DNA from: Bartonella apihabitans
GTDB lineage: Bacteria > Pseudomonadota > Alphaproteobacteria > Rhizobiales > Rhizobiaceae
Reading direction: 5' to 3'
Assembly (NCBI RefSeq): GCF_030758755.1
Contig: NZ_CP132387.1
Span: forward strand, 1 to 64,000
DNA: 64,000 bases
Part shown: positions 1 to 9,126 of the stretch, piece after piece
Layout of the letters: each line of letters starts with the position of its first letter
Numbering within the stretch: position 1 is the first letter of the stretch
Position numbers and translations under genes: made by a program
Notes under the pieces: generated by a model
Seen by the model: only the letters and a program-made list of their open reading frames with translations
What the model was told of the DNA's origin: nothing
Databases searched by the model: none

Positions 1-1500
1 ATGTCAAATTTGAATGGGATTGTTTCTGGTGAAACCAAAGTAAATGATGATGTCCATCATTTGGTTGCACAAGATGAAGGGGACGAACTTTTTGCACGTG
101 TTATGGCGCAGCTGAAAGTTCATGTCGGTAATGAGGCTTATACGAGCTGGTTCGGTCGTCTGCAACTCGATGAATTCAGCCGGAGCCAAGTACGACTTTC
201 TGTTCCGACAGCTTTTTTACGTTCATGGATTACCAACCATTATTCGACCATTCTGACCGAGCTATGGCGTCAGGAATGCCCGACGCTGTTGCGGGTTGAC
301 GTTGTTGTGCGCGGAATGAATCGTGTGGTTAAACACCATGCTCCACGAAAAGAAGAAGAGACGCATGTTCAAAGCCAGCAGGAAAACATGGTTGTGTCCT
401 CTTCTCATGGCCGCACAGAACGTTTTTCCGGAGAAGCCCAGCAGAGTGTTTTTGGTTCACCGCTTGATTCGCGCTATACCTTCGATACCTTTGTTGAAGG
501 CCCGTCCAATCGTGTGGCTCTTGCTGCAGCCCGTTCGATTGCCGAAAGCCACAAAAGTGCTTTGCGCTTCAACCCGCTTTTCATCCATGCAGCCGTAGGC
601 TTGGGAAAAACCCATCTTTTGCAAGCAATTGCTGCTGCCGCTTTGCAGCGTCCAACGCCCGTACGTGTCATCTATTTGACAGCCGAATATTTTATGTGGC
701 GTTTTGCAACGGCGATCCGCGATAACAACGCTTTGTCATTTAAAGAACAATTGCGAGATATCGACCTCCTTATTATTGACGATATGCAATTTTTACAGGG
801 CAAATCGATTCAACATGAATTCTGTCATTTGCTCAATATGTTGCTTGATAGTGCAAAACAGGTTGTCGTGGCAGCCGATAGGGCTCCAGCCGAGCTCGAA
901 TCATTGGATGTCAGAGTGCGTTCGCGTTTGCAGGGTGGTGTTTCGCTCGAAATTGAGTCGCCTGATTATGACATGCGGCTCGAAATGTTGCGCAAGCGCT
1001 TGAAAGCAGCCCAACATGATGATCCTTCTATTTCAATCCCCGACGAGGTTTTGTCTCATATTGCAAGAACAGTTTCCGGTTCGGGGCGTGATCTTGAAGG
1101 GGCGTTCAACCAGCTTCTGTTCCGTCAATCTTTTGAGCCGGATCTATCGCTCAATCGTATTGATGAATTGTTGGACCATTTGACGCGCTCCGGCGAACCC
1201 AAGCGGATTCGTATCGAAGAAATCCAGCGTGTTGTGGCCCGTCATTATAATGTTTCCAAGCAGGATTTGTTGTCGAATCGCCGTACGCGGACAATTGTTA
1301 AACCGCGTCAGGTTGCGATGTATCTTGCAAAAATGATGACACCACGCTCGCTTCCGGAAATTGGCCGTCGCTTTGGTGGACGTGATCACACAACTGTCCT
1401 CCATGCAGTGCGCAAGATTGAAGATATGGTCGGTGCCGATCAGCAATTGGCCAAAGAATTGGAGCTCTTGAAGCGCCTGATTGATGAACAATCAGCTTGA
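1..1500 (+). CDS. dnaA: Chromosomal replication initiator DnaA
   Basis: DnaA is the AAA+ ATPase that binds DnaA boxes at oriC, opens the duplex and loads the replicative helicase. The 499-residue protein has the full layout: domain I (about residues 28-95), a Gln/Ser-rich linker, the AAA+ core with Walker [10 protein letters not shown] (K203) and Walker B LLIIDD (D260-D261), and the domain IV DNA-binding signature DHTTVLHA (462-469). The P-loop reads HAAVGLGKT where many bacteria have GGVGLGKT; I believe related rhizobia vary here too. The ATG is base 1 of the window, so no upstream ribosome site is visible. dnaN and recF follow on the same strand. Confidence 0.98.
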   Translation: MSNLNGIVSGETKVNDDVHHLVAQDEGDELFARVMAQLKVHVGNEAYTSWFGRLQLDEFSRSQVRLSVPTAFLRSWITNHYSTILTELWRQECPTLLRVDVVVRGMNRVVKHHAPRKEEETHVQSQQENMVVSSSHGRTERFSGEAQQSVFGSPLDSRYTFDTFVEGPSNRVALAAARSIAESHKSALRFNPLFIHAAVGLGKTHLLQAIAAAALQRPTPVRVIYLTAEYFMWRFATAIRDNNALSFKEQLRDIDLLIIDDMQFLQGKSIQHEFCHLLNMLLDSAKQVVVAADRAPAELESLDVRVRSRLQGGVSLEIESPDYDMRLEMLRKRLKAAQHDDPSISIPDEVLSHIARTVSGSGRDLEGAFNQLLFRQSFEPDLSLNRIDELLDHLTRSGEPKRIRIEEIQRVVARHYNVSKQDLLSNRRTRTIVKPRQVAMYLAKMMTPRSLPEIGRRFGGRDHTTVLHAVRKIEDMVGADQQLAKELELLKRLIDEQSA

Positions 1501-1697
1501 ACAGGCCTTCGGGAGAACAAGTCTCGATAGACTCTGTCAGAGAGTAGTATCTTGTATTTTATGCAAGAATATTGCCAATCTGGTTTTTATCTGTTTTTCT
1601 TGTCGGGTGATTCCTTGGCTTAAAAGGAATCACTACATCTTGTGTTATTCAGTTAGAAATCTTTTTAATTGGCAGAACAATTTAGAGAGTGTCCAAT

Positions 1698-2816
1698 ATG
1701 CGCATTACAGTCGATCGTAGCCATCTGTTAAAATCTCTCGGCCGTGTTCATCGCGTCGTCGAACGGCGCAATACGATTCCTATTCTGTCCAATGTGCTTA
1801 TCAATACAGTTAATTCCGGTGTCGAATTGCAGGCAACCGATCTTGATCTCGAGGTCACTGAAACAACATCTGCAAATATCGAACAAGCAGGTTCGACAAC
1901 TGTTCCTGCTCACCTCCTTTACGAAATCGTGCGCAAACTTCCCGAAGGTGGCGAGATTATGCTTTCGGTTTCCGATGACGGCAATGCTATGCAAGTCGTT
2001 TCCGGACGCTCGAACTTCCGTTTGCAATGCTTGCCTAAAGAGGACTTTCCGGAACTTAATGCCGGAGATTTCAGCCATAGTTTTAGTTTATCGGCTGCGG
2101 CTTTAAAACGGTTAATCGACTGCACACAATTTGCCATTTCCACCGAGGAAACTCGTTATTATCTCAATGGTATCTATTTTCACGTCATTGACGATAAAGG
2201 CCTGAAAATACGTACAGTTGCAACCGATGGTCACCGTTTGGCCGAAGCGGAAACCGACGCACCGTCAGGTTCTGAAGGAATGCCCGGTGTTATTATTCCC
2301 CGTAAAGCTGTAGGCGAATTGCAGAAATTGTTGGGAGAGGAAGCCGAAAGCGAAATAAAAATAGAGGTTTCCGAAACAAAAATACGTTTCACGATTGCTT
2401 CTGTCGTGCTGACATCGAAATTGATAGACGGGACATTTCCCGATTATCAACGTGTTATCCCCTTGGGCAATGACAAAAAGCTGACAATCAACCGTCAAAG
2501 TTTTGCTGCGGCAGTCGACCGTGTATCGACCATTTCCAGTGATCGCGGGCGTGCTGTTAAATTGACAATCGAAAATGGTCAATTGACACTCACGGTCAAT
2601 AATCCGGATTCAGGAAGTGCAGAAGACCAGATTGTTGCCGATTATGAAGGTGAACCGCTGGAAATTGGTTTCAATTCCAAATATCTTCTTGATATTATGG
2701 CACAACTCAACGGTGAAAACGCGGTATTCATGCTCGCCGATGCAGGTGCACCAACGCTTATTCGCGATAGTGACGATGCTGACGCTCTTTACGTTTTAAT
2801 GCCAATGCGTGTTTAG
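1698..2816 (+). CDS. dnaN: DNA polymerase III beta sliding clamp
   Basis: The beta clamp is the ring that tethers the replicative polymerase and repair enzymes to DNA. The 372-residue protein starts MRITVDRSHLLKSL, the usual N-terminus, and ends with the family-typical YVLMPMRV. The reading frame is open from a GTG at 1689, but the ATG at 1698 gives the family N-terminus, so I chose it. A 197-bp spacer separates it from dnaA. recF overlaps or abuts its stop, so the two are probably co-transcribed. The gene is intact and of normal length. Confidence 0.97.
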   Translation: MRITVDRSHLLKSLGRVHRVVERRNTIPILSNVLINTVNSGVELQATDLDLEVTETTSANIEQAGSTTVPAHLLYEIVRKLPEGGEIMLSVSDDGNAMQVVSGRSNFRLQCLPKEDFPELNAGDFSHSFSLSAAALKRLIDCTQFAISTEETRYYLNGIYFHVIDDKGLKIRTVATDGHRLAEAETDAPSGSEGMPGVIIPRKAVGELQKLLGEEAESEIKIEVSETKIRFTIASVVLTSKLIDGTFPDYQRVIPLGNDKKLTINRQSFAAAVDRVSTISSDRGRAVKLTIENGQLTLTVNNPDSGSAEDQIVADYEGEPLEIGFNSKYLLDIMAQLNGENAVFMLADAGAPTLIRDSDDADALYVLMPMRV

Positions 2817-2823
2817 AGAACGA

Positions 2824-4107
2824 ATGGTAGATGACTCTGGCAGAAGCGCTGCAAAGGTTTTTATCCGGCAGCTTAAGCTGACCAATTACCGTAATTATCG
2901 AAGTTTTTCTGCCGATTTTTCCGACCGGATTGTAATCTTTACCGGACATAACGGTGCGGGTAAAACCAATCTTCTTGAAGCCTTGTCATTTCTTTCGCCA
3001 GGGCGAGGTTTGCGTCGGGCGCCTTACGATAGTGTCATTCGTGCCGGTCAGCCATCCGGTGCGGCGGAACAAATATCACCGGAAGATCAACGTTCGACGG
3101 GCTTATTGCAGTCTGAACAGAGACTTCAAAAAGAGGCTGGCGGATTGGAAAATGCACCAACCTGTGATGATGCGACACCTGTCCAAAAAGGGGCGGACGG
3201 ATTTGTTATTTTTGCCCAATTGCATTCGGCTCTTTATGGAAATGTCAATATCGGTACGGCGAGTGACGCTGCCTCGAATGGTCGCAAAGTGCGAATTAAC
3301 GGGGAAAGTGTTGCTTCTGACAGACTCACCGAATATTGCAGGGTGAGCTGGCTTGTTCCATCCATGGACGGTTTATTTACCGGTTCTGCAAGTGACCGAA
3401 GGCGTTTTCTCGATCGCATGGTTCTGGCAATTGATCCCGCGCACGCTCGCCGCGTGTCGGATTTTGAAAAAGCAATGAGAGCCAGAAATCGGCTTTTAGT
3501 CGATGGGAATCGCGACGAATACTGGTTCAATGCATTGGAAACGCAAATGGCAGAACTCGCGGTTGCCATTGCGGCAGCGCGTATGGATGTCGTAAGACTC
3601 ATCACAAATATTGATAATTTCGATGCAGAAAACACATTTCCGGTACCACTGCTTGATCTTGAGGGAACTATTGAACATTCCTTGACGAGGCAATCGGCTG
3701 TAGATGTCGAAGAAGACTATAAACAACGCCTTCACGATAAGCGGGAGCTTGATCGCACGGCCGGACGAACGCTTGAAGGGCCGCATAGAAGCGACCTGCT
3801 GGTCTTTTACGCCAAAAAGAATATGCCGGCGGCGCAGTGCTCGACGGGTGAACAAAAAGCCTTATTAACGGGACTCGTTCTTTCACACGCCCGATTGACA
3901 GCAGAAATTTCGGGCATGACACCGATTCTTCTGCTTGACGAGATGGCCGCCCATCTTGACCAGAAAAGGCGGGCAATATTATTTGATAGCCTTGATAAGC
4001 TTGGTGGCCAAACTTTTATGACCGGCACCGATAGCGAGCTTTTTTCGGCATTGAAAGGCCGTGCGGAATTTTTCGAGATATCCGGTGGACAGTTTACCAA
4101 AATTTAA
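2824..4107 (+). CDS. recF: DNA replication and repair protein RecF, with an enlarged N-terminal insertion
   Basis: RecF is an SMC-like ATPase that helps RecO and RecR load RecA at gaps. Visible motifs are Walker A GHNGAGKTNLLE, the ABC signature STGEQKALLTG and Walker B PILLLDEMAAHLD. I chose the ATG at 2824; the frame is also open from a GTG at 2809 inside the end of dnaN. The 427-residue length exceeds the roughly 360-390 usual for RecF. The excess lies at about residues 70-120, a polar stretch rich in Gln, Glu and Ser that splits the region between Walker A and the conserved RVRING-like segment. All core motifs remain, so it is probably functional. Confidence 0.93.
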   Translation: MVDDSGRSAAKVFIRQLKLTNYRNYRSFSADFSDRIVIFTGHNGAGKTNLLEALSFLSPGRGLRRAPYDSVIRAGQPSGAAEQISPEDQRSTGLLQSEQRLQKEAGGLENAPTCDDATPVQKGADGFVIFAQLHSALYGNVNIGTASDAASNGRKVRINGESVASDRLTEYCRVSWLVPSMDGLFTGSASDRRRFLDRMVLAIDPAHARRVSDFEKAMRARNRLLVDGNRDEYWFNALETQMAELAVAIAAARMDVVRLITNIDNFDAENTFPVPLLDLEGTIEHSLTRQSAVDVEEDYKQRLHDKRELDRTAGRTLEGPHRSDLLVFYAKKNMPAAQCSTGEQKALLTGLVLSHARLTAEISGMTPILLLDEMAAHLDQKRRAILFDSLDKLGGQTFMTGTDSELFSALKGRAEFFEISGGQFTKI

Positions 4108-4161
4108 GAAAATATCGCAGACGTTAAGTAAACTCGTTCGAATATAGAGGGGATACTGACC

Positions 4162-4599
4162 ATGGCAAAAAAGATTACAGTACTCAATGGACCAAATCTG
4201 AACTTTTTAGGACAACGCGAACCGGCAATTTACGGTCATGAAACATTGAAAGACATTGAAAATATGATGCGGGAATGCGCTCGTTCCCACGGGTTTGATG
4301 TCGATTTTTTACAGAGCAATTGCGAAGGCGAATTGGTTGGCTTTATTCAGGCAGCAATCGGAAAAAGCGTCGCAATCATCATTAATCCGGCAGCCTATAG
4401 CCATACTTCAATTGCCATACTCGACGCATTGAAAATGTTTGAAGGGCTGGTTGTCGAAGTTCATTTGTCGAACATCCACAAAAGAGAAGCCTATCGCCAC
4501 CATTCTTTTGTATCGGAAAGAGCCGACGCGGTTATTGCAGGTTGTGGAAGTGATGGTTACCGGTTCGCTGTTGAATATATCGTTCAGCACGATTTGTGA
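4162..4599 (+). CDS. aroQ: Type II 3-dehydroquinate dehydratase
   Basis: This small dodecameric enzyme converts 3-dehydroquinate to 3-dehydroshikimate in the shikimate pathway. The 145-residue length is normal. Family motifs are LNGPNLNFLGQREPAIYG (which includes the lid-loop Arg and the catalytic Tyr), INPAAYSHTS, and EVHLSNIHKREAYRHHS with the catalytic His. A strong ribosome site (GAGGGG) precedes the ATG. In many rhizobia aroQ is followed by accB-accC; here the cyo operon follows after a 270-bp structured spacer, so the neighbourhood differs. Confidence 0.96.
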   Translation: MAKKITVLNGPNLNFLGQREPAIYGHETLKDIENMMRECARSHGFDVDFLQSNCEGELVGFIQAAIGKSVAIIINPAAYSHTSIAILDALKMFEGLVVEVHLSNIHKREAYRHHSFVSERADAVIAGCGSDGYRFAVEYIVQHDL

Positions 4600-4677
4600 A
4601 TCAAAAATCGTCGGAAAAACCGCGCAATATTGACGCAGGGGGGACAAAATACTTGCGAATTTCCACCCAAAGAGTAA

Positions 4678-4720
4678 GACGTTGCCTAGATGATGCCACA
4701 ATTGTCTTTGTGGCAACGTC
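4678..4720 (+). promoter_or_regulatory. Nested inverted repeats in the cyo leader region
   Basis: Two perfect inverted repeats share one arm. The outer pair is GACGTTGCC (4678-4686) with GGCAACGTC (4712-4720). The inner pair is TGCCACAA (4694-4701) with TTGTGGCA (4708-4715). Because the 3' arm TTGTGGCAACGTC can pair with either 5' arm, the two foldings exclude each other. It could be a regulator operator or a leader switch for the oxidase operon. The function is inferred only from structure and position. Confidence 0.45.
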
Positions 4721-4786
4721 AGTCCAAGTCGGGCTTCTATGTCTTTTTGGGACAAATATTCTGCCTGACGGGGAAAGTTGGAGAAG

Positions 4787-4806
4787 CGGAAAAGTCCGCT
4801 TTTCCG
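4787..4806 (+). promoter_or_regulatory. Hairpin upstream of cyoA
   Basis: CGGAAAAG (4787-4794) and CTTTTCCG (4799-4806) form a perfect 8-bp stem with a four-base TCCG loop, 63 bases before the cyoA start. No T-run follows, so it does not look like a simple terminator. It may be part of the cyo 5' leader. No promoter could be assigned with confidence. Confidence 0.4.
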
Positions 4807-4869
4807 TGACGAATTAATTGAAATACCCTCGTGCAATAATATGCAATGCATATAAAGAGGCAGGTAGGA

Positions 4870-5850
4870 ATGAAGAACTTTGGTAAACTAACAGGGCTGC
4901 TGGGCGTCTTAACATCCGCTTTGCTCTTGTCGGGTTGTGAATTCGATGTTCTCGATCCGGCGGGCTATGTGGCGCGCCACGAGCTAATATTGATTACTAC
5001 ATGCGTTATCGTAATGGCTTGTATTGTCGTTCCCGTGATGATCGCTGTTGTCGCTTTCGCAATTAAATATCGTGCTACCAACACCCAAGCAGAATATCTG
5101 CCGGATTGGGGGCACTCCAAAAAAGTGGAAACCTTCATGTGGGGGATTCCGATTCTTGTTATTATTATTTTGGGTAGCTTGACAGCTTATTTCACTTATA
5201 AGCTGGAACCCTCAAAGCCGCTTGATAAGGCTGTTGCGGGAGCACAAGAACCACTCCAGATCGATGCTGTAGCACTCGATTGGAAATGGTTGTTTATCTA
5301 TCCGCAATATGGCGTAGCTTCGATCAACGAGATCTATGCACCCGAGAACCGTCAGGTTCTCATACAGTTGACTTCGGAAAATTCGGTTAACGCTTTCTGG
5401 GTTCCGCGTCTTGGTACAGTATTGTATGCAATGCCGCAAATGAATGCGAAGTTGCACCTTATTGCTGACCGTCAAGGTGTATTCAAGGGTTCTTCCGCCA
5501 ATTACAGTGGCGACGGTTTCTCCGAGATGCACTTCAAGTGGAATTCTGTTGCTCAGGCAGATTTTGATAACTGGATTGCCAAAGCTCGTGAAAGCAAGGA
5601 AACGCTTGATCGCGCTGGATATCGTCAGCTTTCCTATTCGCCGAAAATGGGCGATGTTGCCGGTAAGCAAAAAGACGCTGAGGTTCGCTATTTCTCGCAA
5701 GTCGAAAAAGGTCTATACTATCGCATCGTGAACCGCTGCGTAGATAAAAACACTACTTGTAACGAAGATCAGATGAAACTTGCTGCAGCGAAATCTCTGT
5801 GGGGTGAACTCTGCTCCGTATTTGATCCCGGTGTGGTTCAGAAGAAATAA
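4870..5850 (+). CDS. cyoA: Cytochrome bo3 ubiquinol oxidase subunit II (lipoprotein)
   Basis: CyoA is subunit II of the proton-pumping quinol oxidase. The start at 4870 is preceded by AGGTAGGA and gives a lipoprotein signal peptide with lipobox LLSGC (Cys about residue 23); an in-frame ATG at 4846 would put extra residues before it. Two membrane helices follow (about residues 37-65 and 90-115), then a periplasmic cupredoxin-like domain. The cytochrome c oxidase copper-A ligand pattern is absent, as expected for a quinol oxidase. The C-terminal tail is Cys-containing (CVDKNTTC). It is the first gene of cyoABCD. Confidence 0.96.
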   Translation: MKNFGKLTGLLGVLTSALLLSGCEFDVLDPAGYVARHELILITTCVIVMACIVVPVMIAVVAFAIKYRATNTQAEYLPDWGHSKKVETFMWGIPILVIIILGSLTAYFTYKLEPSKPLDKAVAGAQEPLQIDAVALDWKWLFIYPQYGVASINEIYAPENRQVLIQLTSENSVNAFWVPRLGTVLYAMPQMNAKLHLIADRQGVFKGSSANYSGDGFSEMHFKWNSVAQADFDNWIAKARESKETLDRAGYRQLSYSPKMGDVAGKQKDAEVRYFSQVEKGLYYRIVNRCVDKNTTCNEDQMKLAAAKSLWGELCSVFDPGVVQKK

Positions 5851-5930
5851 AATTATCGAGGAAGGGGCATCTACCTTCTCGAAAGGTAACGTCCCCTCCA
5901 AACCGAAATTCATTTAATATGGGTTGAAAA

Positions 5931-7949
5931 ATGTTTGGAAGACTTACAGACCCTGTAGCCGGAGCGTTTCACGCGCTAACGAATGAGCCGATCGTCCTTT
6001 ACACCTGCCTAGTTGTAGTTGCATTGGCCGTCGTTATTCTTGCCGCTATTACGCTGCTTGGCTGGTGGGGAATATTGTGGCGCAATTGGATCACATCTGT
6101 TGATCACAAGCGCGTCGGCATTATGTATATTGTCCTCGCAATTGTCATGCTTGTCCGTGGCTTTGCAGATGCTATCATGATGCGTACACACCAAGCGTTC
6201 GCGCTTGGATCAGAGACTGCGGGTTATTTACCGCCTGATCACTTTGACCAGATTTTCTCGGCACACGGCACAATCATGATTTTCTTCATGGCAACGCCGC
6301 TATTGTTCGGTATTTTGAACTATGTTCTGCCGCTGCAACTCGGTGCTCGCGATGTGGCCTTTCCATTTGCCAACAACCTTGGCTTCTGGATTACATGCGC
6401 CGGTGCGATTCTGATCAACATTTCACTTGGTATCGGTAACTTTGGCCGCGGTGGCTGGTTGATGTATCCACCTTTCTCGGAATTGCTGAATAGCCCGGAC
6501 ACAGGTGTTGACTATTATCTGTGGTCACTGCAGCTATCCGGTATTGCGACGACAATGGGTGCTGTCAACTTTGTTGCCACTATCGTCAAATGTCGTGCTC
6601 CCGGAATGACAATGTGGAAAATGCCGGTATTCTGCTGGTGCGCATTGGTTTCGAACGTTCTTATCCTTATCATTTATCCGCCGTTAACAGTTGCTTATGC
6701 ACTGCTCGCCGGTGATCGTTACCTTGATATGAACTTCTTCACCAATACAGCCGGTGGTAACCCGATGGTCTGGATCAACTACGTTTGGATTTTCGGTCAC
6801 CCGGAAGTTTACGTTCTGGTTGTTCCTGCATTCGGTATTATTTCCGAAATCGTTCCGACATTCTCGTCAAAACGCCTTTTCGGTTACACCTCGATGGTTT
6901 GGGCCGTCCTTGTTATCTTGATCCTCTCGATCATCGTTTGGGGACACCACTTCTTCACAATGGGTGGCGGCGAAGCCGTTAATACCTTCTTCGGTACTGC
7001 AACCATGATTATTGCTATTCCGACCGGTGTTAAGGTCTTCAACTGGCTCTTCACAATGTATAAAGGACGCATCCGTTTCGAACCTCCGATGTTGTGGTGC
7101 ATGGGTATGATGTTCACCTTTGTTGGTGGCGGTCTTACCGGTGTTCTGCTTTCGATCGTTCCTTCGGACTGGCAGTTCCACAACTCCTTGTTCCTGGTTG
7201 CCCACTTCCACCACACAATTCTTGGTGGTGTTGTGTTCGCTTACCTCGGTGCATTGGCGTTCTGGTTCCCGAAAGCTTTCGGTGTCAAGCCGAACCGCGC
7301 ATTGGGTATTGCTTCGTTCTGGTGCTGGTTCATCGGCTTCTACGTAGCATTCTTCCCGATCTACGCAGTTGGTTTGATGGGTGCAACACGTCGTTTGCAG
7401 CACTATGTCGAACCAAGCTGGCAGCCTTTGTTCATGACAGCAGCTGTTGGTGCGTTTATCATCCTTCTTGGTATCCTGTGCTTTGTTCTGCAGGTATTGA
7501 TCGCCATCTGGTATGGCATCAAGCATAAAGGCAAATTGCCGATCACACAGAACGATCCGTGGGGCGATGCCCGTACTCTGGAATGGTCAATCTCTTGCCC
7601 GCCTCCTGCTTACAACTTTGCTACAGTCCCTGTCGTTCAAGCGGATGATGCCTATTGGGATATGAAACAACGCGGTGAGCATCGTAAGACTTCGGGCTTC
7701 GAGAAGATCCATATGCCTTCCAACACGATTGCAGGCTTTATTTCCGGCATGTTGATGTTGGTACTTGGCTTCTCTCTCGTATGGCACATCTGGTGGCTGG
7801 CTGTAATTACGTTCGTTGGCTTCATTTTGACCATTCTGCTTCATTCGCTGAATGGAAACCATGCAGGCTATTACATCTCGGCTGAGGAAGTACAGAAGAC
7901 TGAAGATGAATTCAGCGCTGTTCTTAAAGCACAAGGAGTAAAAGCATGA
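5931..7949 (+). CDS. cyoB: Cytochrome bo3 ubiquinol oxidase subunit I
   Basis: CyoB is the catalytic subunit, carrying the low-spin heme and the heme-copper centre. It is 672 residues long, like the E. coli protein, with about 15 predicted membrane helices. Key residues are visible: FSAHGTIMIFF (heme ligand His), FGHPEVYVL (CuB His and the cross-linked Tyr), VWGHHFFTMG (two CuB His) and LVAHFHHTILGG (heme ligand His residues). It begins 80 bp after cyoA, and its stop overlaps the cyoC start by 4 bp, so translation is probably coupled. Confidence 0.98.
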   Translation: MFGRLTDPVAGAFHALTNEPIVLYTCLVVVALAVVILAAITLLGWWGILWRNWITSVDHKRVGIMYIVLAIVMLVRGFADAIMMRTHQAFALGSETAGYLPPDHFDQIFSAHGTIMIFFMATPLLFGILNYVLPLQLGARDVAFPFANNLGFWITCAGAILINISLGIGNFGRGGWLMYPPFSELLNSPDTGVDYYLWSLQLSGIATTMGAVNFVATIVKCRAPGMTMWKMPVFCWCALVSNVLILIIYPPLTVAYALLAGDRYLDMNFFTNTAGGNPMVWINYVWIFGHPEVYVLVVPAFGIISEIVPTFSSKRLFGYTSMVWAVLVILILSIIVWGHHFFTMGGGEAVNTFFGTATMIIAIPTGVKVFNWLFTMYKGRIRFEPPMLWCMGMMFTFVGGGLTGVLLSIVPSDWQFHNSLFLVAHFHHTILGGVVFAYLGALAFWFPKAFGVKPNRALGIASFWCWFIGFYVAFFPIYAVGLMGATRRLQHYVEPSWQPLFMTAAVGAFIILLGILCFVLQVLIAIWYGIKHKGKLPITQNDPWGDARTLEWSISCPPPAYNFATVPVVQADDAYWDMKQRGEHRKTSGFEKIHMPSNTIAGFISGMLMLVLGFSLVWHIWWLAVITFVGFILTILLHSLNGNHAGYYISAEEVQKTEDEFSAVLKAQGVKA

Positions 7950-8635
7950 GCGCTACAGCAGTAACAACCGCTCACGCGGAAAACCACCACGACGGTAGTT
8001 CGACAATGGTCTTCGGGTTCTGGGTTTATATCCTTTCCGACCTGATCCTGTTTGCAACTCTGTTCGCAACATTTGCAGTGTTCGCCTCCGCTTACGGCGG
8101 CGGCCCTGCAGGCAAAGACTTCATCGAGCTGCCTTATGTGCTTTGTGAAACAGCTTTGCTGCTGTTCTCGTCAATCACCTACGGCATGGCAATGGTGCAG
8201 GTTCGTAATGGTAATCTCGGCGGGGTAAAAACCTGGCTCGTTATTACCTTCATTCTCGGCCTCGCATTCATTGGAATGGAATTGAATGAATTCCATAAGC
8301 TGCTCGGGGGCGTAATGGAGAACGGCGAATTGAAGTCCGTTTTCTTCTTCGATCCGAATGCTTATGCAGGTGTTGATCCCGAGACCGGTGTTCGCGTATT
8401 CGGTAAAGAAGTTCTGTCGGCTTATTGGTCGTCATTCTTCATGCTGGTTGGCACACACGGTATTCACGTTACGACCGGCTTGATCTGGATGGTATTGATG
8501 TTTTTCCATCTTGGCCGTCACGGTTTGGATAAAGATAACAAGACTCGCTTGTCCTGTCTTTCTATCTTCTGGCACTTCCTTGACATTATCTGGGTTGGTG
8601 TCTTCACAGCCGTCTATCTTTTGGGAGCACTATAA
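7946..8635 (+). CDS. cyoC: Cytochrome bo3 ubiquinol oxidase subunit III
   Basis: Subunit III of the quinol oxidase is a 229-residue membrane protein with five predicted helices. The C-terminal region GTHGIHVTTGLIWM and the final segment FLDIIWVGVFTAVYLLGAL are typical of heme-copper oxidase subunit III. It overlaps cyoB by 4 bp and shares one base with cyoD, so the three genes are tightly packed. The N-terminus has a short His-rich polar stretch before the first helix. It is intact and of normal length. Confidence 0.96.
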   Translation: MSATAVTTAHAENHHDGSSTMVFGFWVYILSDLILFATLFATFAVFASAYGGGPAGKDFIELPYVLCETALLLFSSITYGMAMVQVRNGNLGGVKTWLVITFILGLAFIGMELNEFHKLLGGVMENGELKSVFFFDPNAYAGVDPETGVRVFGKEVLSAYWSSFFMLVGTHGIHVTTGLIWMVLMFFHLGRHGLDKDNKTRLSCLSIFWHFLDIIWVGVFTAVYLLGAL

Positions 8636-9069
8636 TGAGCGAACATGAAGAAGCACACGGTGTAACAACCGGCAAATACATGGTGGGATTCATTCTGGCT
8701 GTTATATTGACCCTCGCTTCATTCATTCCTGTTATGCAAGGAATGCTTGATAACTGGGCAGTCAGCACCAAGGTTATTTACCTCATTGGCATGGCTCTCA
8801 TTCAGATATTCGTCCAGATCGTTTTCTTCCTCCACCTCAACCAAGGTCCGGATGCGAAGTGGATGGTCGGTTCAATGTGGTTTGGTGCGCTCTGCGTATT
8901 CATCGTTCTCGGTGGTACATGGTGGGCAATTTCTCACCTGAACTACAACATGATGGGCGGTTCGGGCCGTATTGTTCAGCCTGATATTATCGATCAGGTT
9001 CCGGGTGGTAGTCCGGTAGCACCTTCAACAGAAGCTGCTCCTGCTACACCGGCAGCACCTGCTCAATAA
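8635..9069 (+). CDS. cyoD: Cytochrome bo3 ubiquinol oxidase subunit IV
   Basis: The small fourth subunit assists assembly of the bo3 oxidase. The 144-residue protein has three membrane helices and the family motif FVQIVFFLHLNQ. It ends in a low-complexity Ala/Pro/Thr tail (about residues 127-144) that makes it longer than the roughly 110 residues of E. coli CyoD. The start shares a base with the cyoC stop. A strong terminator follows 30 bp later, so the operon ends here and the heme O synthase gene cyoE is not part of it. Confidence 0.95.
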   Translation: MSEHEEAHGVTTGKYMVGFILAVILTLASFIPVMQGMLDNWAVSTKVIYLIGMALIQIFVQIVFFLHLNQGPDAKWMVGSMWFGALCVFIVLGGTWWAISHLNYNMMGGSGRIVQPDIIDQVPGGSPVAPSTEAAPATPAAPAQ

Positions 9070-9098
9070 TACGATTATGTAACAATTAAACAGTTGAA

Positions 9099-9126
9099 AG
9101 CCCCGCTACCAAGCGGGGCTTTTTTT
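9099..9126 (+). terminator. Rho-independent terminator of the cyo operon
   Basis: A perfect 9-bp stem AGCCCCGCT / AGCGGGGCT with an ACCA loop is followed directly by a T-run. It lies 30 bp after the cyoD stop. Confidence 0.95.

Noticed and set aside
1-1697. oriC with DnaA boxes near dnaA
   Set aside because: I found no cluster of TTATCCACA-like sites in the dnaA-dnaN gap. Sequence upstream of dnaA is outside the window.
4596-4817. 73-codon open frame between aroQ and cyoA
   Set aside because: No ribosome site, and it runs through the palindromic leader.
6867-7526. Long reverse-strand open frame (219 codons) inside cyoB
   Set aside because: It is antisense to strongly conserved catalytic codons of cyoB, and its protein has no family features.
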